Assembly: GCF_002289575.1 (NCBI RefSeq)
Contig: NZ_NTGA01000023.1
Coordinates: 1 to 64,000, forward strand
DNA from: Dietzia natronolimnaea
GTDB taxonomy: Bacteria > Actinomycetota > Actinomycetes > Mycobacteriales > Mycobacteriaceae
Direction of reading: 5' to 3'
Length of the DNA stretch: 64,000 nt
Shown: piece after piece, positions 18,486 to 29,561 of the stretch
Numbering within the stretch: position 1 is the stretch's first letter
How the letters are laid out: each line of letters starts with the position of its first letter
Made by a program: the position numbers and the translations under genes
Notes under the pieces: generated by a model
What the model was told of the DNA's origin: nothing
Databases searched by the model: none
Seen by the model: only the letters and a program-made list of their open reading frames with translations

Positions 18486-20662
<2,177 letters not shown>

Positions 20663-20666
<4 letters not shown>

Positions 20667-21484
20667 CCCAGCACAAGTCCCCCCTTGCCACCTCCCCCCT
20701 CGCCACCGTGCCGCAGGAGACCCCTGGCCATGGGCTGCTCGCGGGCAAGAAGGTCGTGGTGACGGCCGCCGCGGGCACGGGCATCGGATTCTCGGCCGCC
20801 CGTCGCGCCGCGCTCGAGGGCGCCGACGTGCTGGTGTCCGACTTTCACGAGCGCCGGATGAACGAGGCCCGCGACGCGCTCGCCGCCGAGTTCCCCGACC
20901 AGCGCTTCGAGGCCATCACGTGCAACGTGCAGTCGACCTCCGATGTCGACGGGCTGATCATCGGCGCCGCACGGACGCTCGGCCGGATCGACGTGCTGGT
21001 CAACAACGCCGGATTCGGCGGCGAGGGCGAACTGGTCGACATGGCCGACGAGGACTGGGACCGGGTCCTGGACATCACGCTCAACGGAACCTTTCGCGCG
21101 ACCCGTGCGGCGTTGCGGTACTTCCGCGAGGTGCCCCACAACGGGGTGATCGTCAACAACGCCTCCGTGCTCGGGTGGCGCGCCCAGCGTGCGCAGGCCC
21201 ACTACGCGGCGGCGAAGGCCGGCGTGATGGCGCTGACCCGGTGCTCGGCGATCGAGGGGGCCGACTTCGGCGTCCGCATCAACGCGATCGCGCCCTCCAT
21301 CGCCCGACACGCGTTCCTGGAGAAGTCGGCCTCCGCTGAACTCCTCGACGAACTCGCCGCCAAGGAGGCCTTCGGACGCGCCGCGGACGTCTGGGAGGTG
21401 GCCGCGACCATCGCCATGCTCGCCAGCGACTACACCACGTACCTCACCGGAGAGGTCGTCTCCATCTCGTCACAGCGGGCCTGA
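20663..21484 (+). CDS. ipdF: SDR IpdF, 5-hydroxy-HIP-CoA dehydrogenase-like
   Basis: 273 aa SDR. The cofactor loop is VVVTAAAGTGIGFSAARRA (residues 31-49), NNAGFGG is near residue 113, and the catalytic HYAAAKAG Tyr/Lys is present. The first 25 residues (Ser/Pro-rich) form an extension. Mycobacterial IpdF (Rv3559c) oxidises the 5-hydroxyl of the HIP-CoA intermediate. Overlap with fadE30 and closeness to kstR2-fadA6 support the assignment. The gene is followed by a G-rich 37-nt gap before a convergent lipoprotein gene. Confidence 0.86.
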
Positions 21485-21521
21485 CCCCCTGGCGGCACCC
21501 GGGGAGGGGGAGCGAAGCAGA

Positions 21522-22325
21522 TCAGGCGTTGCGGATCTTCTCGACCTGCTTGGCAAAGGCGTCGACGGCCGTGTCCCGTTCCGCGTCCGACACCGGCCCC
21601 GCCGCGTTGGCGACCGTGACGGACACGCCGATTCCCCGCACGACCCCGGTGATCAGGACGTTGCCGGTGAGCAGCTCCTGGCCCATCATGTCCATCGCGT
21701 TGTTCTGCGTGATGGCCGCGAAGTGCTCCACGCCCTCCGGCGCCTCGAGGGGCAACAGCTGGTTCTCGGCGCGGGTCGTCACCTCGGTCCCTTCGAGCGG
21801 GATCGTGACGGTCATGGTGGGGCAGTCGACGATCAGCCGGTCACGATCGTTGAGGCCTGCCGTCACCGTCGTCACCGACACCGCGTACGCGGTGTTCTCG
21901 CTCTGGCCCGCCTGGATGGCGATCGCACCCGGCTCGGCCTGGGCGAGGAACGCGTCCTGGCTGAAGTCGGCGCAGCGCTCGGGGTCCACGCGGACGCCGG
22001 CGGCGATGTCCTCGAGGGCGCCGACCCCTCCGGCGATCTCCTCGGCCGAGACGGGGGCGAGACCGAGCTCGGGAGCGTCCTGGGCGTTGAGGACGAGTTG
22101 ATCCACGCCGGCCTCGGGCGCACCCGGCGCGCCGGTGGGTTGCTCCTGACGCATCTCGCTCGTCGCGGGCGTGGTCTCCGCGGGGGCCGCGTCGTCACCG
22201 CTCTCGCCGATCGTGCAGGAGGCCAGGCCCAGGGTGAGGCCCACGGCCGCCGAGGCCGCGAGGACCCGGCGACCCGCTCGGCGCGGGCCGGAGGAGCGAG
22301 GGAAGGAGAAGACGGTGGAGCGCAT
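21522..22325 (-). CDS. Putative lipoprotein
   Basis: 267 aa. An Arg-rich N-terminus, a hydrophobic core and the lipobox LASC with Cys at residue 37 indicate a lipoprotein signal. The mature N-terminus is Asp/Ala/Pro/Thr-rich, followed by a globular domain of about 180 residues with two further Cys (in ERCADFSQD and VDCPTM) that may form a disulfide. The fold resembles exported mycobacterial proteins of unknown function (possibly DUF5642-like, unverified). It lies between ipdF and kstR2. TAGACT is 6 nt before the ATG, implying a leaderless message. Confidence 0.75.
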   Translation of the reverse strand: MRSTVFSFPRSSGPRRAGRRVLAASAAVGLTLGLASCTIGESGDDAAPAETTPATSEMRQEQPTGAPGAPEAGVDQLVLNAQDAPELGLAPVSAEEIAGGVGALEDIAAGVRVDPERCADFSQDAFLAQAEPGAIAIQAGQSENTAYAVSVTTVTAGLNDRDRLIVDCPTMTVTIPLEGTEVTTRAENQLLPLEAPEGVEHFAAITQNNAMDMMGQELLTGNVLITGVVRGIGVSVTVANAAGPVSDAERDTAVDAFAKQVEKIRNA

Positions 22326-22396
22326 GGGGGGAGTCTAGGCAGAACGCGTCGACGACGGGTGGACCGACGCGGCCATGCGGCCACCGGACCGTCCCT

Positions 22397-22410
22397 AGCA
22401 AGTGCTTGGT
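22397..22410. promoter_or_regulatory. KstR2-type operator for kstR2 (autoregulation)
   Basis: AGCAAGTGCTTGGT is an exact match to AnCAAGnnCTTGnT. It ends 15 nt before the kstR2 ATG. TAGAGT (22414-22419) is the likely minus-10 box, 6 nt before the ATG. Confidence 0.87.
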
Positions 22411-22425
22411 TGGTAGAGTGGCCGG

Positions 22426-23007
22426 ATGACCAGCACGACCAGACGTGAGGAGCTCCTGGCGATCGCCGCCGGGCTCTTCGCCGAGCGCGGCCTGCGAGCC
22501 ACCACCGTGCGGGACATCGCGGACGCCGCCGGCATCCTCTCCGGCAGTCTCTACCACCACTTCTCGTCCAAAGAGGCGATCGTAGACGAGATCCTCCGCG
22601 GGTTCCTCGACTCCCTCTTCGGGGACTATCACCGGATCGTTCAGGCGGGCTCCTCGCCCCGGGAGACCCTCGAAGGGCTGGTCCGCGTCTCGTTCGAGGC
22701 CATTCACCGTCACAGGGACGAGGTGGCCATCTACCAGGACGAACTCAAGCATCTCCGGGGCAACCCCAGGTTCGATTACCTCCGCGAGCGCAACACCGAG
22801 TTCCGTGAGATGTGGACCGACGTGCTGGGCCGGGGCATCGAGTCCGGCCAGTTCCGTCCCGACCTCGACATCAGGCTCACCTACCGGTTCCTCCGCGACA
22901 CCGTGTGGGTGGCCGTGCGCTGGTACAGGCCGGAGGACGACGACGACCACGCCGCGATCGCGGACCAGTACCTGCACATCGTGCTCGACGGCCTGGCCGT
23001 CGACTGA
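22426..23007 (+). CDS. kstR2: TetR-family repressor KstR2
   Basis: 193 aa. The N-terminal helix-turn-helix is FAERGLRATTVRDIADAAGILSGSLYHHFSSKEAI (about residues 15-50), and the C-terminal part is a ligand-binding helical domain. In mycobacteria KstR2 represses the HIP genes and is released by HIP-CoA. The five operators of its type all lie between 15.9 and 28.7 kb, around this gene. It sits directly after its own operator and 30 nt before fadA6, and is apparently expressed from a leaderless promoter. Confidence 0.92.
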   Translation: MTSTTRREELLAIAAGLFAERGLRATTVRDIADAAGILSGSLYHHFSSKEAIVDEILRGFLDSLFGDYHRIVQAGSSPRETLEGLVRVSFEAIHRHRDEVAIYQDELKHLRGNPRFDYLRERNTEFREMWTDVLGRGIESGQFRPDLDIRLTYRFLRDTVWVAVRWYRPEDDDDHAAIADQYLHIVLDGLAVD

Positions 23008-23037
23008 ACCCACCTGACACCATCCACGAGGAGACAC

Positions 23038-24207
23038 ATGACCAGCGTGACCGGCCGCGAGGCCTACGTTATCGACGCCGTCCGGACGCCTGCGGGAAAG
23101 CGCGGCGGGAGCCTGTCCGGCCAGCACCCGGCGGACCTGGGCGCGCACGTCATCAGCGCGGTGGTCGAGCGCACGGGGATCGACCCCGAGGTGGTCGACG
23201 ACGTGATCTTCGGCTGCGTGGACGCCATAGGCCCGCAGGCGGGCAACATCGCGCGCTCCGCGTGGCTCGCCGCCGGGATGCCCCTCGGTGTGCCCGGGAC
23301 CACCGTCGACCGCCAGTGCGGCTCCAGTCAGCAGGCCATCCACTTCGGTGCCCAGGGGATCATGTCCGGCACCCAGGACGTGATCCTGTTCGGGGGCGTG
23401 CAGAACATGAGCGCGCTGCCGATCTCCTCCGCCATGCTCGCCGGCCGTGAGTACGGATTCGACGACCCGTTCACCGGCTCCACCGGATGGGTCTCCCGCT
23501 TCGGCTCCCAGGAGATCTCCCAGTTCAACGGTGCCCAGATGATGGCCGACAAGTGGGACATCTCGCGGGGGGAGATGGAGGAGTGGGCACTGCAGTCCCA
23601 CACCCGCGCCCGCGCCGCGATCGCCGAGGGCCGGTTCGCGAACGAATACGTCCCGCTCGCCGGTCTCGAGGCCGACGAGACCACGCGCGAGACCACCCTC
23701 GAGAAGATGGCCTCCCTACCCGTGCTGGCCGAGGGTGGGTCGCTGACCGCTGCCGTGGCGTCGCAGATCTCCGACGGTGCGTCCGCCGGGTTGCTCGCCT
23801 CCGCCGAGGCGGTGGAGAAGTACGGCCTCACGCCGCGTGCCCGGATCCACCATCTGACCGTGCGCGGTGACGATCCGGTGATGATGCTCTCCGCGCCGAT
23901 CCCCGCCACCCGGTGGGCTCTGGAGAAGACCGGACTGACGATCGACGACATCGACGTGGTGGAGATCAACGAGGCGTTCGCCCCCGTCGTGTTGGCCTGG
24001 ATCAAAGAGATCGGTGCCGACCCGGCCCGGGTGAACCCCAACGGCGGCGGCATCGCGCTGGGCCACCCGCTCGGCGCGACCGGTGCGAAGCTGTTCGCCA
24101 CCCTGCTGAACGAACTCGAGCGCACCGGCGGCCGCTACGGCCTGCAGACGATGTGTGAAGGCGGCGGCACCGCCAACGTGACGATCATCGAGCGACTCGA
24201 CTCCTGA
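23038..24207 (+). CDS. fadA6: Acetyl-CoA acyltransferase (thiolase) FadA6
   Basis: 389 aa thiolase. The nucleophilic Cys is C94 in VDRQCGSSQQA, GGGIALGHPLGATGAK carries the catalytic His, and MCEGGGTANV carries the second Cys. FadA6 catalyses thiolysis late in ring C/D degradation. It follows kstR2 by 30 nt with a CGAGGAGA ribosome site, as in mycobacteria (Rv3556c-Rv3557c). A strong bidirectional hairpin closes the transcription unit. Confidence 0.92.
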   Translation: MTSVTGREAYVIDAVRTPAGKRGGSLSGQHPADLGAHVISAVVERTGIDPEVVDDVIFGCVDAIGPQAGNIARSAWLAAGMPLGVPGTTVDRQCGSSQQAIHFGAQGIMSGTQDVILFGGVQNMSALPISSAMLAGREYGFDDPFTGSTGWVSRFGSQEISQFNGAQMMADKWDISRGEMEEWALQSHTRARAAIAEGRFANEYVPLAGLEADETTRETTLEKMASLPVLAEGGSLTAAVASQISDGASAGLLASAEAVEKYGLTPRARIHHLTVRGDDPVMMLSAPIPATRWALEKTGLTIDDIDVVEINEAFAPVVLAWIKEIGADPARVNPNGGGIALGHPLGATGAKLFATLLNELERTGGRYGLQTMCEGGGTANVTIIERLDS

Positions 24208-24237
24208 CGCGCCGCCCCCGAGGCCCCGCACCACGAG

Positions 24238-24269
24238 ACAGGCCCCGCACCACCCGGTGCGGGGCCTGT
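24238..24269. terminator. Bidirectional hairpin after fadA6
   Basis: A 14-bp perfect GC-rich stem with a 4-nt loop between convergent fadA6 and the secreted-protein gene. There is no U-tract, as is common in high-GC actinobacteria. Confidence 0.75.
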
Positions 24270-24293
24270 GACGCGTGAGGCCTGCTCTCGTGG

Positions 24294-24914
24294 TCAGCCC
24301 TCGGCCGAGAGGGTGTCCAGGCCGAGGCCGCCGCCCTCGCCGCCGCCGAGCAGGCCGAGGAGGCTGCCGAGTCCGCTGGCGTCGCCCTCGCCGGTCGCCG
24401 AGGACAGGGTGCCGAGGGTGTCCTCGGTCGACAGCCCGCCGAGGCTGCCCTGGATCGCATCGAGCGGATCGCCGACGAGCACGGGCCCGCCGATGTCCGA
24501 CCCACCGAGCAGGCAGTAGCTGACCACGGCGTAGACGTTAGACGGCACGGTGGCCGACACCGTGACGTCAGCGATCGTCACGCTGGCGATCGGGCTGGGC
24601 ACGAGGCCGCCGGTCTGGAGGAACGTCACGTCGGCCATGCTGTTGATCAGGTTGTTGATCGCGGTGAGGTCGAGGTTGTTGAGCGCCTCGAGCTGGGTGA
24701 GGAGAGCCGGGGCGCTCGACGTCGGGACCACCGCGGCGACACACGTGTCGGCGTCGACCACGAAGTCCTTCTCGAAGGTGACGGACACTGTGTTGCCGTT
24801 GACCACGGGGTTCGCGGCCGTGGCGGCGGACGCGGCGCCGGCGCCGGCGAGGGTGAGGGCGGCGGTGGCGCCGAGGGCGGCAGCGACGCGGACTGCGGTG
24901 CGGTGGGGGGTCAT
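24294..24914 (-). CDS. Secreted protein of unknown function
   Basis: 206 aa. A Sec signal peptide is clear: RTAVRVAAALGATAALTLAG followed by AGAASAATA, with cleavage near residue 31. The mature part has a probable beta-rich domain with two Cys (DADTCVAAV and VSYCLLGG) and ends in a Gly/Leu-rich tail (GLGSLLGLLGGGEGGGLGL). A CAGGAGAA ribosome site precedes the ATG. The composition of the tail is reminiscent of the repeat protein at 30.6-32.3 kb, but no homology is claimed. The gene is not obviously part of steroid catabolism. Confidence 0.72.
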   Translation of the reverse strand: MTPHRTAVRVAAALGATAALTLAGAGAASAATAANPVVNGNTVSVTFEKDFVVDADTCVAAVVPTSSAPALLTQLEALNNLDLTAINNLINSMADVTFLQTGGLVPSPIASVTIADVTVSATVPSNVYAVVSYCLLGGSDIGGPVLVGDPLDAIQGSLGGLSTEDTLGTLSSATGEGDASGLGSLLGLLGGGEGGGLGLDTLSAEG

Positions 24915-25084
24915 CGTGTTCTCCTGTGGGTGCGGGGCCGGGGTCCCCGATTGGGGGACAACGGCTCTCAGGGTAGGCCAAGAAAGTCCTGAGGAAGTGC
25001 TGATTGGGCTAACACGACCGCACCCGTCGGCGTTTCCGGCCGGCGGGTTGGTGAAAGAAGTTTCCCGTGGTTCTGGTGGGGTTA
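24915..25084. other. Intergenic region between secreted protein and ipdC
   Basis: 170 bp holding the promoter of the secreted-protein gene. It is less GC-rich than its surroundings around 24985-25080. No operator, hairpin or small gene was identified. Confidence 0.5.
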
Positions 25085-26167
25085 CTAGTCCATCTCCCGC
25101 AGGGCCTTCAACCGCTGGTGCGCCTCCGTCATGATCCGCTGGATAAGCACGTCGCAGCTGGGTAAGTCCTCGATCATCCCCACGACCTGGCCGGACGCGA
25201 GCACACCGGCCTCGGTATTGCCCTCGACCAGCCCGGCCTTGAGCAGCATCGGGGTGTTGGCGGCCATGACGATCTGCTGCCAGGTTCGCTCGGAGGCCTT
25301 TTTCATGTTGAGGCCGTCCCTGGCGAGGGTCTGCCACTTCATGCCGGTCATCGACTTGAACTTGTTGGCGTTCTGGACCGCGGCCAGCATCCCCTTGACG
25401 GGGCTGCCGGACTCGAGCGCGTTGACCAGGCCGGTGCGCAGGACGCGGTGCGGCATCCCGTCGACACGGGTGGAGACGACGGTGTCCTGCAGTCCCTTCT
25501 CCAGATACTGCTTCTTCACCGCGTCCGGGACCCGGGAGTCGCTGGTGAGCAGGAAGCGTGTGCCCATGGCCACGCCCGCGGCCCCGTAGGCGAGCGCGGC
25601 CACCAGGCCGCGGCCGTCGAAGAAGCCTCCACCGGCGATGACGGGGATGGAGGTGTTCCCGGCACCACCGAGGGCGTCAATGACACTCGGCAGCAACAGC
25701 GTCGTGGCGACCTGGCCGGTGTGTCCTCCGCCCTCGCCGCCCTGGACTATCACCGCGTCGGCGCCCCAGGACGCCACCTTGACGGCGTGCTTCGCCGCGC
25801 CGATGGAGGGGACGACGACGAGGCCGTTGTCCTTGAGGCGCGCGATCAACTCGGGCTTGGGTGCGAGGGCGAACGACGCCACCGTCACCCCGTGTCGGAT
25901 CATCAGCTCGCACCGCTCTGCGGCGTCCTCGGCATCGGCGCGGAGGTTGACCCCGAAGGGTCGGGTGGTCAGCTCCTTGGTGCGCACGATGGCGTTCTCG
26001 AGTTCCTGGTACGTCATCGTGGCCGAGGCGATGATCCCCAGACCGCCGGCGTTTGCGGTGGCCGCGGTCAGTTCGGGTCCGGAGACCCACCCCATGCCCG
26101 TCTGGACGATCGGGTACTCGACCCCGACGAGCTCGGTGAAGGCTGTGGTGATGGTCGGCGCACTCAT
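25085..26167 (-). CDS. ipdC: IpdC, FMN-dependent reductase of HIP catabolism
   Basis: 360 aa TIM-barrel flavoprotein of the nitronate monooxygenase/2-nitropropane dioxygenase family. Signatures are VEYPIVQTGMGWVSGPELTA at the N-terminus, VIVQGGEGGGHTGQV near residue 145 and IPVIAGGGFFDGRGLVAALAYGAAGVAMGTRFL for phosphate binding. IpdC is a flavoenzyme acting on the CoA-linked ring C/D intermediate before IpdAB. It is the last gene of echA20-ipdA-ipdB-ipdC and overlaps ipdB by 4 nt. Position distinguishes it from the paralogue at 51.4 kb. Confidence 0.87.
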   Translation of the reverse strand: MSAPTITTAFTELVGVEYPIVQTGMGWVSGPELTAATANAGGLGIIASATMTYQELENAIVRTKELTTRPFGVNLRADAEDAAERCELMIRHGVTVASFALAPKPELIARLKDNGLVVVPSIGAAKHAVKVASWGADAVIVQGGEGGGHTGQVATTLLLPSVIDALGGAGNTSIPVIAGGGFFDGRGLVAALAYGAAGVAMGTRFLLTSDSRVPDAVKKQYLEKGLQDTVVSTRVDGMPHRVLRTGLVNALESGSPVKGMLAAVQNANKFKSMTGMKWQTLARDGLNMKKASERTWQQIVMAANTPMLLKAGLVEGNTEAGVLASGQVVGMIEDLPSCDVLIQRIMTEAHQRLKALREMD

Positions 26168-26949
26168 GCGGACGGCACCTCACGGTCGCGGAACCCGCGC
26201 GGATCCAGCACCTCCCGGATGAGGCTCAGCTCCTCGGCGGACGGGGCTCGGGTGACCGCGGCCCCCGCCAGGCCCTCGATCTCGAAGCCGGTGTTCTCCG
26301 CGACCTCCTCGGCGGTGACGCCCGGGTGCAGGCTCAGCGCACGCATGCCGTGGTCGGTCCCGCCGAAGTCGAACACGCCGAGGTTGGACACCACCCGGTG
26401 CAGGTGGTGGTACCGGAACGCCGGATCGCCCGGGGTGTAGCGGTCGTAACCCACGCCGCAGACGATGTCGACCTCCTCGGTGAACACGCGCGTGGAGTGC
26501 TTGCCCACCCAGTAGCTGGTCGCGTGGTTGATCGAGTTGCCGGGCGCACCCCGCAGGCCGAACATCTGCCGCGTGGGCTGCTGGACGTCGTCGCCGAAGG
26601 CGGAGAGGTTCTGGTTGCCGAAGCGGTCGATCTGGTTGGCACCCATCACCACGTGGCGTGTGCCGGCCTGCAGGACGTCGAACACCCGGGGGAAGGGGAT
26701 GTACCCCTCGAAATCGATGACCTTGCCCAGCGGCGGGGTCTGGCCGAGGAAGCGGTACTCCCCGTCGGTGATGAGCAGATCCGGCTCGGAGGTCAGACGC
26801 GCGAGCCGCGCCCCGATGGTGGCCATCGGGGTCATGGGCGAGGCGAAGATCTCCCCGGCACCGGCGAAGATCTCCGCGCACGCGATGGCGCAGTACTCGG
26901 CCCTGCTGATGGACTGAGCGGCAGCGGGCTGTGTGGTGGGGTCGGTCAT
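26164..26949 (-). CDS. ipdB: IpdB, subunit of ring-opening CoA-transferase-like hydrolase
   Basis: 261 aa of the class I CoA-transferase beta-subunit fold. With IpdA it forms the hydrolase that opens the last steroid ring (COCHEA-CoA hydrolysis). Recognisable stretches are AEIFAGAGEIFASPMTPMATIGARLA, LLITDGEYRFLG and HVVMGANQIDRFGNQN. The start overlaps the ipdA stop by one base (TGATG), so the subunits are made together, and its end overlaps ipdC. Confidence 0.9.
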   Translation of the reverse strand: MTDPTTQPAAAQSISRAEYCAIACAEIFAGAGEIFASPMTPMATIGARLARLTSEPDLLITDGEYRFLGQTPPLGKVIDFEGYIPFPRVFDVLQAGTRHVVMGANQIDRFGNQNLSAFGDDVQQPTRQMFGLRGAPGNSINHATSYWVGKHSTRVFTEEVDIVCGVGYDRYTPGDPAFRYHHLHRVVSNLGVFDFGGTDHGMRALSLHPGVTAEEVAENTGFEIEGLAGAAVTRAPSAEELSLIREVLDPRGFRDREVPSA

Positions 26950-27887
26950 CACTTGGCTCCCTTGTCTGCGGCAGCGGCGGCCTTCTCGGCGGCGACCTTC
27001 TCCGCGAAGGCGGCGACTGCCGTCTGGTAATCCTCCTCGGACCCGGACAGGAACTCGGAGACGAAGCTCGCCCACGACGCGTCGTCCTTGGCGGCGGTGG
27101 CGTAGTGGCGCTGGAACGCCTCATCGCGGCCGTATCCGCCGGCGAAAGTGAAGTGGGCGCCGTTCGGGGCCTCGGAGACGGTGTCCACGAACATGCGGCT
27201 GAGCAGCATGCGCTGCGGGCCGACCTCGTTCATCAGCGCGTCGGCGGAGTCCACGACCTCGTCGACCTCGAGCAGGACGGTGTCGGCGGCCATGGCGTAG
27301 AGGTCGTCGAAGTACCCGTCGACGCCGGTGAACGCGGCGTTCCCGTGCCTGTCCGCCTTGTCCAGGTGGATCAGGGCGGCGTCCATCCGCAGGGCCGGCA
27401 TCGCCACGAGGGTCTCTGTCCGGCCGTCCACCGGATAGGGGGAGTCGACGGTCGTGAGCTCGTCCCCCCAGAACCGGAACACGTCCGAGCCGAGCCCGGC
27501 GCGGGTGGGCATGAACGGCAGGCGGTGCGCGGCGGCGGTGAGGCCGGCCCGGACCATGCCCTCGTCCATCTCACGGGAGAGAATCGATCCCTCGGTGCGC
27601 CGACGCGCGAACCACGGGTCGTAGAACGGCGCGGAGTCCAGGGACACGAAACCGTAATAGGCCTTCGACACCTTCCCGGCCGAGCAGAGCAGCCCCAGGT
27701 CGGGTCCGCCGAAGGAGATCACCGTGAGGTCGGTGAGGTCCTCCCGGCGGAGGATCGCCCGGACGAGCGCCATGGGCTTGCGCCGTGAGCCCCATCCGCC
27801 GATGCCGATGGTCATGCCGCTGCGCAGGCGCGACACCGCCTCGTCGAGACTGGTGCGCTTGTCGCGCGGGGTGGGGGTCGTCGTCAC
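26949..27887 (-). CDS. ipdA: IpdA, subunit of ring-opening CoA-transferase-like hydrolase
   Basis: 312 aa, the partner of IpdB. The CoA-transferase alpha-like fold is marked by GMTIGIGGWGSRRKPMALVRAIL, SFGGPDLGLLCSAGKV and HLDKADRHGNAAFTG. The last ~20 residues are an Ala/Lys-rich tail, which makes it about 20 residues longer than the mycobacterial protein. It overlaps echA20 by 4 nt upstream. In IpdAB the transferase fold works as a hydrolase. Confidence 0.92.
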   Translation of the reverse strand: MTTTPTPRDKRTSLDEAVSRLRSGMTIGIGGWGSRRKPMALVRAILRREDLTDLTVISFGGPDLGLLCSAGKVSKAYYGFVSLDSAPFYDPWFARRRTEGSILSREMDEGMVRAGLTAAAHRLPFMPTRAGLGSDVFRFWGDELTTVDSPYPVDGRTETLVAMPALRMDAALIHLDKADRHGNAAFTGVDGYFDDLYAMAADTVLLEVDEVVDSADALMNEVGPQRMLLSRMFVDTVSEAPNGAHFTFAGGYGRDEAFQRHYATAAKDDASWASFVSEFLSGSEEDYQTAVAAFAEKVAAEKAAAAADKGAK

Positions 27888-28678
27888 TTGTTCTCGCCCG
27901 TCCTCTCGGCTCGATCAGTTCGTCTGTCCAGGTTCGTCCCGCTCTTGACGAACTCGTCTCGGTGCTCGTCGGCCACGCCGGCGAGGTTGAGTTCGAAGGT
28001 GAAGCCCTGCTCCATCCGGTATGAGGACTTCACGTCGACGGGATCGATGTGGTTGATGGCTTCCTTGGCCGCGCGGATGACCCGGGTGTCCTTGGCGGCG
28101 ATCGTCTCGGCGAGGTCCCGGGCGGCCGCGTCGAGCTGGTCGCGGGGGACCACCTCGTACACGGTGCCCCACTGGTGGAGCTGCTGCGCGGTGACGTTGC
28201 GGGAGGTGAAGTACAGGGTGCGCATCATGTGCGGGGGTACCATGCGGGCCAGGTGGGTGGCCGCTCCGAGCGCTCCCCGGTCCACCTCGGGGAGGCCGAA
28301 CACCGCGTCGTCGGAGGCGACGATGCAGTCCGCGTTCCCCACGAGCCCGATCCCGCCGCCGACACAGAAGCCGTTCACCGCGGCGATCACGGGGACCGCG
28401 CACTCGTACACGGCGTTGAAAGCCACGTAGCAGCCGCGGTTGGCGGCGAGCAGGTGGTCGAAACCCTCGAAGTTCTGCATCTCCTTGATGTCCACGCCGG
28501 CGTTGAACCCGCGGCCCTCGGCCCGCAGGATCACCACGTGAACCTCCGGGTCGCGCCCGGCGGCGAGGATCTGCTCGCCGAGCTCGAACCATCCCGCGGA
28601 GGGTATGGCGTTGACGGGGGGGAAGTCGACGGTGACGGTCGCGATGCCGTCCGATCCCTTGTCGAGGGTGATGCCCAT
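27884..28678 (-). CDS. echA20: EchA20, HIEC-CoA ring hydrolase (crotonase family)
   Basis: 264 aa crotonase-fold protein. EGRGFNAGVDIKEMQNFEG and NGFCVGGGIGLVGNADCIVAS give the oxyanion hole. EchA20 hydrolytically opens a ring of the CoA-linked HIEC intermediate in mycobacteria. It heads echA20-ipdA-ipdB-ipdC, the conserved Rv3550-Rv3553 order. It has a GAAGGGAG ribosome site and shares a KstR2-type operator with the divergent SDR gene. Confidence 0.9.
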   Translation of the reverse strand: MGITLDKGSDGIATVTVDFPPVNAIPSAGWFELGEQILAAGRDPEVHVVILRAEGRGFNAGVDIKEMQNFEGFDHLLAANRGCYVAFNAVYECAVPVIAAVNGFCVGGGIGLVGNADCIVASDDAVFGLPEVDRGALGAATHLARMVPPHMMRTLYFTSRNVTAQQLHQWGTVYEVVPRDQLDAAARDLAETIAAKDTRVIRAAKEAINHIDPVDVKSSYRMEQGFTFELNLAGVADEHRDEFVKSGTNLDRRTDRAERTGENK

Positions 28679-28728
28679 GGTGCTCCCTTCGCACGCCGAC
28701 GCTGTGTGGTTCAGCGGCCGGGTGACTG

Positions 28729-28746
28729 ACCAAACGCTTGCTTGGT
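28729..28746. promoter_or_regulatory. KstR2-type operator between echA20 and SDR genes
   Basis: ACCAAACGCTTGCTTGGT. The first 14 bases match AnCAAGnnCTTGnT with one mismatch, and the arms ACCAA/TTGGT are symmetric. TAGGCT (28746-28751) overlaps its end, 7 nt before the plus-strand SDR start. Confidence 0.78.
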
Positions 28747-28758
28747 AGGCTAGCACGC

Positions 28759-29532
28759 ATGTCGCACATCGATCTGGGTCTGGCGGGCAGGGTCGTCCTC
28801 GTCACGGGCGGCGTCCGCGGCGTCGGCGCCGGGATCAGCAGGGTCTTCCGCGAAGCCGGGGCCGTCGTCGTCACCTGCGCGCGGCGCCCCGCCGACGAAG
28901 GGTCCGACGTCGCCGATCTCGAGTTCCACTCGGTCGACCTCCGTGACCCCGACGCGGTCCGCGCGATGGTCGACCGCATCGTGGATCGGCACGGCCGGCT
29001 CGACGTGGTGGTAAACAACGCCGGTGGGGCCCCCTTCGCCCTGGCCGCTGATGCGAGCCCTAACTTCCACTCCAAGATCGTCGCGCTGAACCTGTTGTCC
29101 GCGCTCACGGTGGCCCAGGAGGCGAACCGGGTGATGCAGCCGGCCGGAGGGGCGATCGTCAACATCTCCTCGGTGTCCGGGCACCGGCCTTCGCCGGGAA
29201 CGGCGTCCTACGGTGCGGCCAAGGCGGGGATCGACTCCCTGACCCGATCCCTGGCCGTCGAGTGGGCGCCCGCGGTGCGGATCAACTCCGTCGTGGTGGG
29301 TCCGGTGAGGACCGAGCTCGCCGAGATGCACTACGGGGACGCCGACGGGGTGGCCGCGGTCGACGCCACCATCCCCATGGGACGGATGGCGGATCCACGC
29401 GACGTGGGCCAGGCGGCCGCGTTCCTGGCATCCCCACTGGCGGCGTACATCACCGGAGCCGAGCTCCTGGTTCACGGCGGTGGCGAGAAGCCGGCGTTCC
29501 TGTCGGCGTCCAACGCCAACACGACGTCCTGA
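28759..29532 (+). CDS. SDR-family oxidoreductase (Rv3549c-like position)
   Basis: 257 aa SDR. The cofactor loop is VVLVTGGVRGVGAGISRVF, with VVNNAGG near residue 90 and the catalytic SYGAAKAGIDSLT. It is divergent from echA20 as the Rv3548c/Rv3549c pair is in mycobacteria. Its message is probably leaderless: TAGGCT lies 7 nt before the ATG and no ribosome site exists. The substrate is unknown; an alcohol/ketone step in ring C/D breakdown is likely from regulation. Confidence 0.85.
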   Translation: MSHIDLGLAGRVVLVTGGVRGVGAGISRVFREAGAVVVTCARRPADEGSDVADLEFHSVDLRDPDAVRAMVDRIVDRHGRLDVVVNNAGGAPFALAADASPNFHSKIVALNLLSALTVAQEANRVMQPAGGAIVNISSVSGHRPSPGTASYGAAKAGIDSLTRSLAVEWAPAVRINSVVVGPVRTELAEMHYGDADGVAAVDATIPMGRMADPRDVGQAAAFLASPLAAYITGAELLVHGGGEKPAFLSASNANTTS

Positions 29533-29561
29533 CATCACCGAACATCTATCCGAGGAGAACC